NCBI GenBank assembly: GCA_963779325.1
Contig: CAVZXS010000002.1
Coordinates: 496,001 to 560,000, forward strand
Reading direction: 5' to 3'
DNA length: 64,000 nucleotides
Origin: CAVZXS01 sp963779325
Lineage (GTDB): Bacteria; Bacteroidota; Bacteroidia; Chitinophagales; Chitinophagaceae
Of the stretch, positions 17,981-26,980 are shown in pieces. Numbering within the stretch: the first letter of the stretch is position 1; the number at the start of each line of letters is the position of its first letter. The translations under genes were made by a program, and so were the position numbers. The notes under the pieces were generated by a model that saw only the letters and a program-made list of their open reading frames with translations, was not told the origin of the DNA and ran no database searches.

Positions 17981-18751
17981 TTACAATTTCTTGATCTTAA
18001 TATTTCTGAACCATACATTATTACCATGATCCTGCAAACCAAGCCTTCCTTTTTTATAGGTACCGAAATCAGGCGTCTCTTTAAACTTACTTGCAGCTAA
18101 CATTTTTTTCCAATTGTCATCCCACATTGTTGTAGATACTGCATTTTCTCCGTTCAGAAAGAAATCCAGTTTGCCGTTTAAGCTTTTTATTTCTACCATG
18201 TTCCATTCCAAGGCAGGTTTCACCGTTTCTTTTGAAGAACTGATTAAGTCATACAAATCGCCGGCACGGTGCTTAATGATTTTGGCATCCGAATGACATT
18301 TGTTATCCAATATCTGCATCTCGGGTCCTGTGTACCAGGGCCATTCATATTTAGCGGTGTCTTCGTGTATATAAAAAATAATGCCGCTGTTGCCGCAGGT
18401 ATCTATTTTCCATTCCATTTTTAAATGAAAATTTTCATACTCTTCGTCCGTAACTATATCTCCGCCGCCTTTTGTTTGCCAGTTTTCTTTTTCACTTGTA
18501 TTCAAATGCAGTACACCATCTGCAGCACTCCAGGCCGAGCCGGCAGGAGCGCCACCGTACTTATGCCAACCTTTGGTAGTGGAACCGTCAAATAATAATT
18601 GCCAGCCATCTTTTTTTTCTTCTTCGGTAAGCGAAGCGGCGGCGTCAGTCACGGTTTCTTTTTTTTCAGGTTCAGTCGTTGCGGGTGTTGTTGAGTTATT
18701 ACAAGCAGCAGCAATTACAGCAAGGCAAACAAAGCCAATTAGTTTTTTCAT
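17981..18751 (-). CDS. 3-keto-disaccharide hydrolase (DUF1080) lipoprotein
   Basis: This 256-residue protein has a lipoprotein signal (FVCLAVIAAACNN) and a linker rich in Thr/Glu. From about 47 it has the DUF1080 concanavalin-like fold: DGWQLLFDGSTTKGWHKYGG, GDIVTDEEYENFHLKMEWK, GNSGIIFYIHED, GPEMQILDN, GRLGLQDHGNNVWFRNI. This family (PF06439) is now described as hydrolases acting on 3-keto glycosides. Next to GMC dehydrogenases and keto-sugar isomerases it would cut glycosides after C3 oxidation. It is followed by the cytochrome c gene on the same strand (upstream in transcription). Confidence 0.88.
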   Translation of the reverse strand: MKKLIGFVCLAVIAAACNNSTTPATTEPEKKETVTDAAASLTEEEKKDGWQLLFDGSTTKGWHKYGGAPAGSAWSAADGVLHLNTSEKENWQTKGGGDIVTDEEYENFHLKMEWKIDTCGNSGIIFYIHEDTAKYEWPWYTGPEMQILDNKCHSDAKIIKHRAGDLYDLISSSKETVKPALEWNMVEIKSLNGKLDFFLNGENAVSTTMWDDNWKKMLAASKFKETPDFGTYKKGRLGLQDHGNNVWFRNIKIKKL

Positions 18752-18761
18752 TTTAATTTAT

Positions 18762-19163
18762 TTATTTTTTTAAGAGCATTATATATTTTACCATATCCTC
18801 GGCATCGGCCTGGCTGATAGCAGTATGCGGCGCCATAGGCACAGTACCCCAAACACCCTGACCGCCTTTTACAATTTTTTCACCCAGCATTTTTATATTG
18901 GCTTCCGTGTTTTCATATTTATTTGCTACATCCCTGTACGCCGGCCCTATTAATTTTTCATCTACTTTATGGCAGGTAAGACAATCGCTTTTACCAATCA
19001 ATTGCAATCCTTTTTGATAAACAGGATTATCACTCAGCTCCGGGGCTTTCACCTCCGGTGCAGCAGGTTCCTCTTTTTTTTCTGTTTTATTTTCTCCTCC
19101 GCCGCAGGCTATTAATGTAGCTATTGTAAATAAAAGTGATAAGGTTACTAATTTCTTTTTCAT
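18762..19163 (-). CDS. c-type cytochrome lipoprotein
   Basis: The start at 19163 gives MKKKLVTLSLLFTIATLIAC with a lipobox; upstream in-frame ATGs at 19169 and 19199 would add a Lys-rich stretch overlapping the preceding gene. The single haem motif is CLTCH, followed by KLIGPAYRDVANKY, and VPMAPH supplies the axial methionine. The domain ends with DAEDMVKYIMLLKK, typical of class I cytochromes. As an electron acceptor at the outer face of the inner membrane it suits the GMC dehydrogenases of this island. It sits 10 bases before the DUF1080 gene in the same operon. Confidence 0.9.
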   Translation of the reverse strand: MKKKLVTLSLLFTIATLIACGGGENKTEKKEEPAAPEVKAPELSDNPVYQKGLQLIGKSDCLTCHKVDEKLIGPAYRDVANKYENTEANIKMLGEKIVKGGQGVWGTVPMAPHTAISQADAEDMVKYIMLLKK

Positions 19164-19191
19164 GTTCATTTGTTTTTTTGTTTTTATAAAA

Positions 19192-20247
19192 TTAGTCAAG
19201 TCCCAGAATATGGCGATTAAAATTTATATCAGTCTCCTGACCTGCAAAGTCGTCAAATGCTTTTTCGGTAACACGTATGATATGATTCTTTATAAATTCA
19301 GCACCTTCTTTAGCTCCGTCTTCAGGGTGTTTTAAGCAGCATTCCCATTCCATTACCGCCCAGCCTGTAAAATCATATTGCGTCAATTTGCTGAAGATTG
19401 TTTTAAAATCTACCTGTCCGTCGCCCGGGCTTCGGTAGCGGCCGGCACGGTTCAGCCAGCTTTGATAACCGCCAAATGTACCTTGCTTACCGGTTGAATT
19501 AAACTCAGCGTCTTTTACATGAAAAGCTTTGATGCGTTCGTGATAATGATCTATGTATTTTATATAATCCAATTGTTGCAATACAAAATGCGAAGGATCA
19601 TAGAGCAAACAGGCTCTTTTATGATTGTTTACTTTTTCTAAAAACATTTCGTAAGTAATACCGTCAAACAAATCTTCGCCGGGATGTATTTCATAACAAA
19701 CATCTACGCCGCATTCATCAAAATAATTTAGAATGGGTAACCAGCGTTTGGCTAATTCTTTAAAACCTTCTTCTACCAAACCGTCGGGCCGTTGCGGCCA
19801 CGGATGAAATGTATGCCACAATAACGAACCGCTGAAAGTAGCATGCGCAGTAATGCCTAAATTTTGCGAAGCCTTGGCGCCGTATTTTAATTGTTGTACC
19901 GCCCATTCAGTTCTTGCTTTCGGGTTTTTCTTTACGGCATCCGGCGCAAATGCATCAAACAAATCATCGTAAGCCGGGTGCACGGCAACCAATTGTCCCT
20001 GCAAGTGTGTTGATAGTTCCGTAATCTCCAATCCGCATTCATTCACGAGGCCTTTCAGTTCGTCGGCATAGGTTTTACTCTCGGCGGCTTTTTGCAAATC
20101 AATACATCGTGCATCCCAGGTAGGAATTTGCACACCGTTGAATCCTAAACTTTTCGCCCAAAGGCAAATTGATTTTAAGTTGTCGAACGGCGCTTTATCG
20201 CCCATAAACTGGGCTAAGAAAATGGCCGGGCCTTTTATTGTAGTCAT
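19192..20247 (-). CDS. Sugar phosphate isomerase/epimerase (TIM barrel), cytoplasmic
   Basis: This 351-residue protein has no signal sequence. TIM-barrel motifs are present: GFNGVQIPTWD, LEITELSTHLQGQLVAVHP, CYEIHPGEDLFDG (metal Glu and His), LLYDPSHFVLQQ, AFHVKDAEF and AVMEWECC. They fit the xylose-isomerase-like family that acts on keto-sugars, and similar genes accompany Gfo/Idh/MocA oxidoreductases in Bacteroidota. It is the first gene of the isomerase-cytochrome-DUF1080 operon and follows the oxidoreductase at 20376 on the same strand. Confidence 0.88.
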   Translation of the reverse strand: MTTIKGPAIFLAQFMGDKAPFDNLKSICLWAKSLGFNGVQIPTWDARCIDLQKAAESKTYADELKGLVNECGLEITELSTHLQGQLVAVHPAYDDLFDAFAPDAVKKNPKARTEWAVQQLKYGAKASQNLGITAHATFSGSLLWHTFHPWPQRPDGLVEEGFKELAKRWLPILNYFDECGVDVCYEIHPGEDLFDGITYEMFLEKVNNHKRACLLYDPSHFVLQQLDYIKYIDHYHERIKAFHVKDAEFNSTGKQGTFGGYQSWLNRAGRYRSPGDGQVDFKTIFSKLTQYDFTGWAVMEWECCLKHPEDGAKEGAEFIKNHIIRVTEKAFDDFAGQETDINFNRHILGLD

Positions 20248-20261
20248 TGTTTGTAGTGTTT

Positions 20262-20366
20262 GTTACGAGTTACTTGTTTAGAGTTGCAGGTTGCGAGTTA
20301 CCGGTTACAAGTTATTAGTTGCTAAATTTTGAAGACTCATTCTGACTTCTTACTTCCGACCTCTGA
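20262..20366. repeat. Low-complexity degenerate repeat (GAGTTACxxGTTAC / CTTCTGACTTC type)
   Basis: The spacer is made of imperfect repeats of TTGCGAGTTACCGGTTAC and CTGACTTCTTACTTCCGACC, without coding potential. It lies between two genes on the same strand. Confidence 0.6.
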
Positions 20367-20375
20367 CTTCAGAAC

Positions 20376-21536
20376 TTACACTTCAAACTTCATCCACTTT
20401 TCATTACTCTTTCCGCTTGCTACTACATTTTCTATAAACGCCATGCCTCTTATACCTTCATCCACTCCCGGAAAATCGAGCCACTCGGGTTTCGGTTCTT
20501 CTTTATTCATTTTAGCATTCACCGTCAGTGTAAAATTTCTGTAGAGGTTTGCAAACGCTTCTAAATATCCTTCAGGATGGCCGGCAGGTGTGCGGCTGTT
20601 ATGGCTCGCAAAAGAATTTACATAACCCGTGCCGGCACGATAAATCTGCGCAGGCTTATCCAACCATTTTACTATTAATGAATTCGCATCTTCCTGTTTC
20701 CATTCCAATCCTCCTTTTTCACCATATACTCTTATGCGCACATTGTTTTCTTCACCGGCTGCTACCTGTGTCGCCATCAATACACCGGTGGCGCCGTTAT
20801 CAAATTTTAATAATACAGCGCCATCATCATCAAGCATTCTGCCTTCTACTACAATATTTAATTCGGCGCAGATACTTGTTACGGATGAGCCCGTAACATA
20901 TTCGGCCAAATTAAAAGCATGTGTACCTATATCGCCCATACAACCGGCGGCGCCGCTTTTTTTAGGATCTGTTCGCCAAGATGCCTGTGCCTGCCCGGTT
21001 TTTTCCAGCAAGGTACTCAGCCATCCCTGCGGATATTCTACAAATACTTTTCTTATTTTTCCCAATGCCCCTTCTTTCAACATTTGTTTCGCCTGCTTCA
21101 CCATGGGGTAGCCGGTGTAAGTGTGACAGAGTAATAATGTCAAACCCGTTTGCTGTACTTTTTCTTTTAATTGTTTGGCTTGTTCCAATGAAAAAGTAAT
21201 TGGTTTTTCTATCACTACGTTAAAACCTTTATCCAATGCCATCATGGCCGGATCGAAGTGAACGAAGTTGGGCGTAACGATGGTTATAAAATCCAATCGC
21301 TTATCGGCCGGCATGGCGGCTTCTTTCTGCAGCATTACTTTGTAGTCGGTATAAATTCTTTCGGGGTCTAAAAATAATATACGGCCGGAATCGACGGCTA
21401 TTTCGGGATTGATGCTTAAAGCGCCGGCTACTAATTCTATTTGACCGTCCATATTGAGTGCTAAGCGGTGCACAGCGCCGATGAATGCATCTTTGCCGCC
21501 GCCAATCATTCCCATTCGTAATTTTCTTGTACTCAT
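20376..21536 (-). CDS. Gfo/Idh/MocA family oxidoreductase
   Basis: The protein has 386 residues. The Rossmann loop MGMIGGGKDAFIGAVHR is at the N-terminus, followed by DFITIVTPNFVHFDP, VVIEKPITFSLEQA (the EKP motif, lysine catalytic), YPMVKQAK, GGAAGCMGDIGTHAFNLAEYV and a C-terminal beta sheet with PAGHPEGYLEAFANL. It would oxidise or reduce sugar-derived hydroxyl/keto groups with NAD(P). In the same orientation as the isomerase operon, it fits reduction of a 3-keto sugar or its epimer. No signal peptide is seen, so it is cytoplasmic. Confidence 0.9.
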   Translation of the reverse strand: MSTRKLRMGMIGGGKDAFIGAVHRLALNMDGQIELVAGALSINPEIAVDSGRILFLDPERIYTDYKVMLQKEAAMPADKRLDFITIVTPNFVHFDPAMMALDKGFNVVIEKPITFSLEQAKQLKEKVQQTGLTLLLCHTYTGYPMVKQAKQMLKEGALGKIRKVFVEYPQGWLSTLLEKTGQAQASWRTDPKKSGAAGCMGDIGTHAFNLAEYVTGSSVTSICAELNIVVEGRMLDDDGAVLLKFDNGATGVLMATQVAAGEENNVRIRVYGEKGGLEWKQEDANSLIVKWLDKPAQIYRAGTGYVNSFASHNSRTPAGHPEGYLEAFANLYRNFTLTVNAKMNKEEPKPEWLDFPGVDEGIRGMAFIENVVASGKSNEKWMKFEV

Positions 21537-21652
21537 ATAACAGGTGTTAGTTTTATTGATGTAAAATATTTTATTTTAAATAAACACAAATGTATTTTTA
21601 AAAATAGTACATTTAGTTTTTCTACCGCGATTTTTATTACTAAACTAACGAT

Positions 21653-22918
21653 ATGCAAGCTGTAAACCGAGACAAACTTTTTGTAGCCAGTTGCCTGGCA
21701 TTATTAGTCACTTCTCTATCATTTGGCATTCGAGCCGGCTTACTCGGTACTTGGGGTACGCAATTTAATTTAGATAAATCGGAAATGTCAACAATTACCG
21801 CAACGGCCTTTTGGGGCTTTCCGCTTGCTGTAATCATCGGAGGAATGATAGTTGATATAATAGGAATGAAAAAGCTGCTGGTGATGGCTTTTATTTTTCA
21901 CCTCGCAGGTATTGTACTTACCATTTTTGCCGGAAGTTTCGGAAGTCCGTTTTGGGCCTTATTTATTTCTACCTTATTAATAGGTATTGCGAACGGAACA
22001 GTAGAGGCGGCATGTAACCCCTTAGTTACTGCATTATATACCGATAATAAAACAACAAAGTTGAATCATTTCCATTTATGGTTCCCCGGCGGCATAGTAA
22101 TAGGTTCTTTAATAGTTTATTTTTTAAGTCAGCAGGGAGTTAATTGGCAAATCCAGGTTGCGCTTATGCTGATACCAACTCTTCTTTACGGATGGCTTTT
22201 TTTGAAAGAACAATTTCCTGTAACAGAAAGGGTAGCCAGTGGTGTATCAACGGCAGGTATGTACAAAGCGCTTGCAAGCCCTATTTTTATTTTTATGATT
22301 ATTTGCATGTTTGGTACGGCCATAACTGAATTATTTACGGGGCAGTGGATTGATGTTCTATTAAAAAATGTTACTGATAAATCAATGCTCATACTTGCAG
22401 TATCTACCGGTATAATGGTTGTTGGTCGTGCATTCGCAGGACCGGTTGTTCACCGGTTAGCTCCGCATGGCGTATTATTGATGTCAGCGATATTATCAAC
22501 AGTAGGATTATATATATTAGGTCATTCGGGAGGAAGTATGGTTTTTGTCGGAGCATTGGTTTTTGGTATGGGTGTTTGTTATTTCTGGCCTACTATGCTT
22601 GGTTTTGTGGCGGAATATTTGCCCAAAACCGGAGCTGTTGGTTTAAATTTGATGGGAGGCGCCGGTATGTTTGCCGTTTCCTTGTATACTATGTTTATGG
22701 GCGGCGTGTATGATAATAAAATTGCAGCTAAATTGCCGGCAGGTGCAGATTTGAAATTATATAACAGTCCCGAAGCAACAGAACAAATGAAAGCTGCTTT
22801 GGGAGAAGCAAATAAAGCTGCCGGTCCTGAAATTATTAATGCAACTTTATTTATTCCAATAGTACTGATAGTAGCTTTTGCCGGATTATTTTTTTACATG
22901 CGCGGCAAGAAAAAATAA
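21653..22918 (+). CDS. Major facilitator superfamily sugar permease
   Basis: This 421-residue protein has about 12 hydrophobic segments. Segments begin with CLALLVTSLSFGIRAGLLG, with a conserved loop GGMIVDIIGMKKLLVM between helices 2 and 3, and similar patterns to the FucP/sugar-proton symporter group (FWGFPLAV, CNPLVTALY). It may import the keto-sugar or mono/disaccharide handled by the neighbouring enzymes. It is divergent from the oxidoreductase operon and precedes a second permease on the same strand. Confidence 0.85.
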   Translation: MQAVNRDKLFVASCLALLVTSLSFGIRAGLLGTWGTQFNLDKSEMSTITATAFWGFPLAVIIGGMIVDIIGMKKLLVMAFIFHLAGIVLTIFAGSFGSPFWALFISTLLIGIANGTVEAACNPLVTALYTDNKTTKLNHFHLWFPGGIVIGSLIVYFLSQQGVNWQIQVALMLIPTLLYGWLFLKEQFPVTERVASGVSTAGMYKALASPIFIFMIICMFGTAITELFTGQWIDVLLKNVTDKSMLILAVSTGIMVVGRAFAGPVVHRLAPHGVLLMSAILSTVGLYILGHSGGSMVFVGALVFGMGVCYFWPTMLGFVAEYLPKTGAVGLNLMGGAGMFAVSLYTMFMGGVYDNKIAAKLPAGADLKLYNSPEATEQMKAALGEANKAAGPEIINATLFIPIVLIVAFAGLFFYMRGKKK

Positions 22919-22969
22919 TTGTGCAATTTATTGAATTAACAGAATAATGATTTAACGACCCGCTTGCGA

Positions 22970-24181
22970 ATGAAATTGAATACCCGTGTTCTGCTTTCGG
23001 CTATGATGTTTCTCCAGTTTTTTATCTGGGGAGCATGGTATGTAACCATGGGTACGTACCTCGATAAAGTATTGCATGCAACCGGTGTACAGATTGGTGC
23101 GGCCTACAGCGCCATGGCTATTGCCACTATTATTTCGCCTTTTTTTGTGGGTATGATAGCTGATAAATTTTTTGCAGCGCAAAAATTATTGGGCGTATTG
23201 CATTTAGCGGGGGCGGCTCTGCTCTATTACGTTACTAAAGTTGACAATCCCAATATGTTTTATTGGGTAGTATTGTTATACTCCTTATTATATGCACCTA
23301 CCCTGGCGCTGGCCAATTCAGTTGCTTTCAGACAAATGAATGACCCGGCTAAGGAATTTCCTTCCATTCGTTTTTTAGGAACAATTGGTTGGATTGCTAC
23401 CGGCTTCCTCATTGATAAGGTGTTGAAAATTTCTACAGAGCAACTTTCATCTACATTTATTATGGCCGCTGTTGCATCGCTCATATTAGGTGTTTTATGT
23501 TTTACGCTTCCCGACACACCGCCCAAAGCCAAAGGCACCAAGACAAGTTTTGCACAGGTGCTTGGTGCGGACGCAATTGTTTTATTTAAAGACCGATCTT
23601 TTGTCGTTTTCTTTATTGCTTCTATATTAATTTGTATACCCTTATCATTTTACTACAGCTTTACCAATTTATTTCTTACCGAAGCCGGTATGAAAAGTGT
23701 AACGAGTAATATGACACTGGGACAATTTTCCGAAGCGTTTTTTATTTTGCTGATTCCTTTTTTCTTTCGCAGACTTGGTGTAAAATGGATGATTGCCATT
23801 GGAATGCTGGCTTGGGTTATCCGTTTTATTTTATTTGGTTACGGAGATGCCGGCCCCGGTCTTTGGATGCTTTTTGCAGGAATCATATTACACGGCGTTT
23901 GTTTTGATTTCTTTTTTGTAACGGGACAAATTTATACAGACAGCAAAGCTGATTTAAAAATACAGAGCTCTGCGCAGGGGTTGATTACCATGGCAACCTA
24001 CGGCGTAGGGATGTGGATTGGCACATTGCTTTCAGGATATGTAAAAGATTACTATACAATAGAAAAGATTTCGAATTGGAAAAGCATCTGGTTAGTTCCG
24101 GCCGGTATTGCAGCAGTTGTTTTAGTACTTTTTGTTCTTTTCTTCAGAGAAAAAAAAGACGTGGCAATTAAAACACTATAA
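22970..24181 (+). CDS. Nucleoside:H+ symporter/MFS permease (NupG-like)
   Basis: The ATG at 22970 starts a 403-residue protein; a TTG two codons upstream is less likely. It has 12 hydrophobic segments and the start LSAMMFLQFFIWGAWYVTMG, typical of the nucleoside:H+ symporter family (PF03825). SIRFLGTIGWIATGFL and FDFFFVTGQIYTDS are also characteristic. Members annotated as nucleoside permeases in Bacteroidota are often found with sugar-acid and keto-sugar genes, so the substrate may be a sugar. It is in tandem with the first permease (gap about 50 bases). Confidence 0.85.
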   Translation: MKLNTRVLLSAMMFLQFFIWGAWYVTMGTYLDKVLHATGVQIGAAYSAMAIATIISPFFVGMIADKFFAAQKLLGVLHLAGAALLYYVTKVDNPNMFYWVVLLYSLLYAPTLALANSVAFRQMNDPAKEFPSIRFLGTIGWIATGFLIDKVLKISTEQLSSTFIMAAVASLILGVLCFTLPDTPPKAKGTKTSFAQVLGADAIVLFKDRSFVVFFIASILICIPLSFYYSFTNLFLTEAGMKSVTSNMTLGQFSEAFFILLIPFFFRRLGVKWMIAIGMLAWVIRFILFGYGDAGPGLWMLFAGIILHGVCFDFFFVTGQIYTDSKADLKIQSSAQGLITMATYGVGMWIGTLLSGYVKDYYTIEKISNWKSIWLVPAGIAAVVLVLFVLFFREKKDVAIKTL

Positions 24182-24228
24182 GGAACAGGAAAGTGTGTAA
24201 TTTTAATAGCAATAAAAAGTAAAGGCAA

Positions 24229-25125
24229 ATGAATAAATCAAATCGCAGGGAAGTATTGAAAAAAATAGCCGCCGGCTCATTTGCTATTGCTGCCGCCCCG
24301 GTAAGTTCATTTGCCGTAAATGATCATTATGACGACGAAATGCAAAAACTAAAAGGAAATATTAATCACTCCGTTTGCCAATGGACTTTTGGACATCTGA
24401 AGCTGGAAGAACTTTGTGTATTGGTAAAAAAAATGGGGCTTGGCGCTATCGACCTGATTGCACCGAAAGATTGGCCTGTGCTTAAGCAATACGGTCTCTA
24501 TTGCTCCATGTGTTATACCGCCGGTACAATCAGTTTAACTGAAGGTTGGAACAATAAAGCCTTACATGCCGGCTTGATAAAAGAATTTACCGAAGCCATT
24601 CCGTTAGTTGGCCAAGCGGGTTATAAAAATTTAATTTGCTTCAGCGGCAACAGAAATGGAATGGATGATGAAACCGGTATGAAGAATTGCGTAGAAGGAT
24701 TAAAGCAAATAATGGGTTTGGCGGAGAAGCACGGCGTTATTATTCAAATGGAACTGTTTAACAGTAAAGTAGATCATAAAGATTATATGTGCGATAAGAG
24801 TGCCTGGGGTGTAGAACTTTGTAAAAGAATTGGCTCGGAAAATTTTAAATTGCTGTATGATATTTACCATATGCAAATCAATGAAGGTGATGTAATAAGA
24901 ACGATAAAAGATAATCATCAATATTTTGGACATTACCACACGGCAGGTGTACCCGGCCGGCATGAAATTGATGAAACACAGGAACTGTATTACCCGGCTA
25001 TTATGAAAGCTATTTTGGCAACGGGATACAAAGGATATGTAGCGCAGGAATTTATGTCGATAGGTAAAACAAACGAAGACAAAGCAAAGGCGCTTAAGAA
25101 AGCTATTAAGATTTGTGATGTATGA
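24229..25125 (+). CDS. Hydroxypyruvate isomerase-like TIM-barrel protein, exported
   Basis: The protein has 298 residues with an N-terminal signal (RREVLKKIAAGSFAIAAA, a twin-arginine-like start NRREVLKK). Barrel motifs are HSVCQWTFG, GLGAIDLIAP, KNLICFSGNR, IIQMELFNSKVDH, FKLLYDIYHMQINEGD, YFGHYHTAGVPGRHEID and GYVAQEF. They resemble hydroxypyruvate isomerase/xylose-isomerase-like enzymes, with Glu, Asp, His and Glu metal ligands. It sits between the permeases and the GMC genes, all plus strand, and may work on the oxidised sugar outside the cytoplasm. Confidence 0.86.
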   Translation: MNKSNRREVLKKIAAGSFAIAAAPVSSFAVNDHYDDEMQKLKGNINHSVCQWTFGHLKLEELCVLVKKMGLGAIDLIAPKDWPVLKQYGLYCSMCYTAGTISLTEGWNNKALHAGLIKEFTEAIPLVGQAGYKNLICFSGNRNGMDDETGMKNCVEGLKQIMGLAEKHGVIIQMELFNSKVDHKDYMCDKSAWGVELCKRIGSENFKLLYDIYHMQINEGDVIRTIKDNHQYFGHYHTAGVPGRHEIDETQELYYPAIMKAILATGYKGYVAQEFMSIGKTNEDKAKALKKAIKICDV

Positions 25126-25254
25126 GGCCCGAAGTCAGAAGTGTGAAGTAAGAAAAGAACAGATAACATAAATTAATAAACAGTAAAATTAAAATTGCTC
25201 TTGCAGAGCGGAATGCTTTCAAAAGTTCCGCATCAAGAGTTGGGGGTTTAAATT

Positions 25255-26937
25255 ATGGCTGACAATACGTATGACGCAATTGTAATTGGCTCCGGCATCA
25301 GCGGCGGCTGGGCTGCAAAAGAATTAACGGAAAAAGGCTTGAAAGTGATTATGCTGGAACGGGGTCGTAATATTGAGCATGTAAAGGATTACGTAAATGC
25401 AAACAAAGAACCTTGGGAATTTCCTCACCGTGGCGGACGTACGCAGCAAATGATTAAAGACTATCCTGTTCTCAAAAGGGATTATCCTCTTAATGAAACT
25501 GTGCTGGACTATTGGGTAAAAGATAGCGAAAGCCCTTATACTGAAATAAAACGATTTGATTGGTTTCGCGGTTACCATGTAGGAGGCCGTTCATTAATGT
25601 GGGGCCGTCAAAGTTATCGCTGGAGCGAACAGGATTTTGAAGAAAATACCAGGGATGGCTTTGGTATTGACTGGCCTATACGCTATAAGGATATTGCTCC
25701 CTGGTATAGCTACGCCGAAAAATTTGCCGGCATCAGCGGTTCAAAAGAAGGGTTGTCTGTATTACCTGATGGAGAATTTTTGCCTCCAATGGATATGAAT
25801 ATTGTAGAAAAAGATGTGGCTGCCAGAATAAAAAAACATTATAAAGGAAACCGGCACATGTTTATCGGAAGGGTGGCAAATATCACCGAACCCAAGCCGG
25901 AGCAGGGACGGGTTAATTGTCAATATCGCAACCGATGCTGGAGAGGTTGTCCGTTTGGCGCCTATTTTAGTACACAATCTTCTACGTTGCCCGCAGCCAT
26001 GAAAACCGGCAATCTTACCCTACGGCCATTTTCCATTGTTACTAAAATTTTATATGATAAAGACAGCAAAAAAGCAACGGGGGTTGAAGTATTAGATGCT
26101 GAAACAAATAAAACATATGAATACAAGTCCAAAATTGTTTTTGTAAATGCTTCGGCTCTCAACTCTACCTGGATACTTATGAACTCCGCAACTGATATAT
26201 GGCCCGACGGGTTAGGCAGCAGCTCGGGTGAGTTAGGTCATAATGTAATGGATCATCATTTAGGTGTTTACGCCGGAGGTTTGGTGGAGGGATATACTGA
26301 TAAGTATATTTTTGGCCGAAGACCCAATGGTATATATATTCCCCGGTTTAGAAATATTGGAAATGATAAAAGGGACTACGTCCGTGGTTTTGGTTACCAA
26401 GGTGGTGCCGGCCGTGGCCGTGGTGCAGAAATTGCTGAGTTTAGTATTGGTAACGATTTCAAAGATGCAATGAGCGAACCCGGTAACTGGACGATGGGAA
26501 TGGGTGGCTTCGGAGAAATTCTTCCATATCATGAAAACAAAATCACGCTGGATAAAATAAAAAAAGACAAATGGGGATTAAATGTTCTTTCCTTTGATGT
26601 GGAATTGAAAGACAATGAAAAAAAGATGCGCATTGATATGCTTAACGATGCCAAAGAAATGTTAGAAGCTGCCGGAGTAAAAAATGTAACCGGCCGAGAT
26701 GGTGACGGTACACCCGGCCGCGGTATTCATGAAATGGGTACAGCCCGCATGGGCCGGGACCCGAAAACATCTGTTCTAAATGGCAACAACCAAGTATGGG
26801 ATGCAAAAAATGTGTTTGTTACTGATGGCGCTTGCATGACATCCGCATCTTGTGTAAACCCATCATTAACGTATATGGCTTTAACAGCAAGAGCTGCTGA
26901 TTTTGCCGTGAATGAATTGAAAAAAGGAAATCTTTAA
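25255..26937 (+). CDS. GMC oxidoreductase (glucoside 3-dehydrogenase-like), copy 1
   Basis: This 560-residue flavoprotein starts with the FAD-binding IVIGSGISGGWAAKE (10-23). Residues 222, 228 and 232 form a CX5CX3C motif (CQYRNRCWRGC), the arrangement that binds a [3Fe-4S] cluster in bacterial FAD-dependent glucose dehydrogenase. The C-terminal HEMGTARMG holds catalytic His492, and CVNPSLT holds Asn535. With the subunit-3 gene downstream and a cytochrome c in the island, it is best read as the catalytic subunit of a membrane-bound sugar dehydrogenase, possibly at C3 of a glycoside. No signal peptide is visible; relatives cross with the Tat-signalled small subunit. Copies 2 and 3 follow. Confidence 0.9.
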   Translation: MADNTYDAIVIGSGISGGWAAKELTEKGLKVIMLERGRNIEHVKDYVNANKEPWEFPHRGGRTQQMIKDYPVLKRDYPLNETVLDYWVKDSESPYTEIKRFDWFRGYHVGGRSLMWGRQSYRWSEQDFEENTRDGFGIDWPIRYKDIAPWYSYAEKFAGISGSKEGLSVLPDGEFLPPMDMNIVEKDVAARIKKHYKGNRHMFIGRVANITEPKPEQGRVNCQYRNRCWRGCPFGAYFSTQSSTLPAAMKTGNLTLRPFSIVTKILYDKDSKKATGVEVLDAETNKTYEYKSKIVFVNASALNSTWILMNSATDIWPDGLGSSSGELGHNVMDHHLGVYAGGLVEGYTDKYIFGRRPNGIYIPRFRNIGNDKRDYVRGFGYQGGAGRGRGAEIAEFSIGNDFKDAMSEPGNWTMGMGGFGEILPYHENKITLDKIKKDKWGLNVLSFDVELKDNEKKMRIDMLNDAKEMLEAAGVKNVTGRDGDGTPGRGIHEMGTARMGRDPKTSVLNGNNQVWDAKNVFVTDGACMTSASCVNPSLTYMALTARAADFAVNELKKGNL

Positions 26938-26980
26938 ATAATTATTAATTAATAATTATCAATTAATAATTCAACAATTT

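Noticed and set aside
26938..26980. A repeat or mobile unit between GMC copies 1 and 2 matching that between copies 2 and 3
   Set aside because: The spacer is only 43 bases of A/T-rich sequence and lacks the CCCCC-AACCCCC arms.
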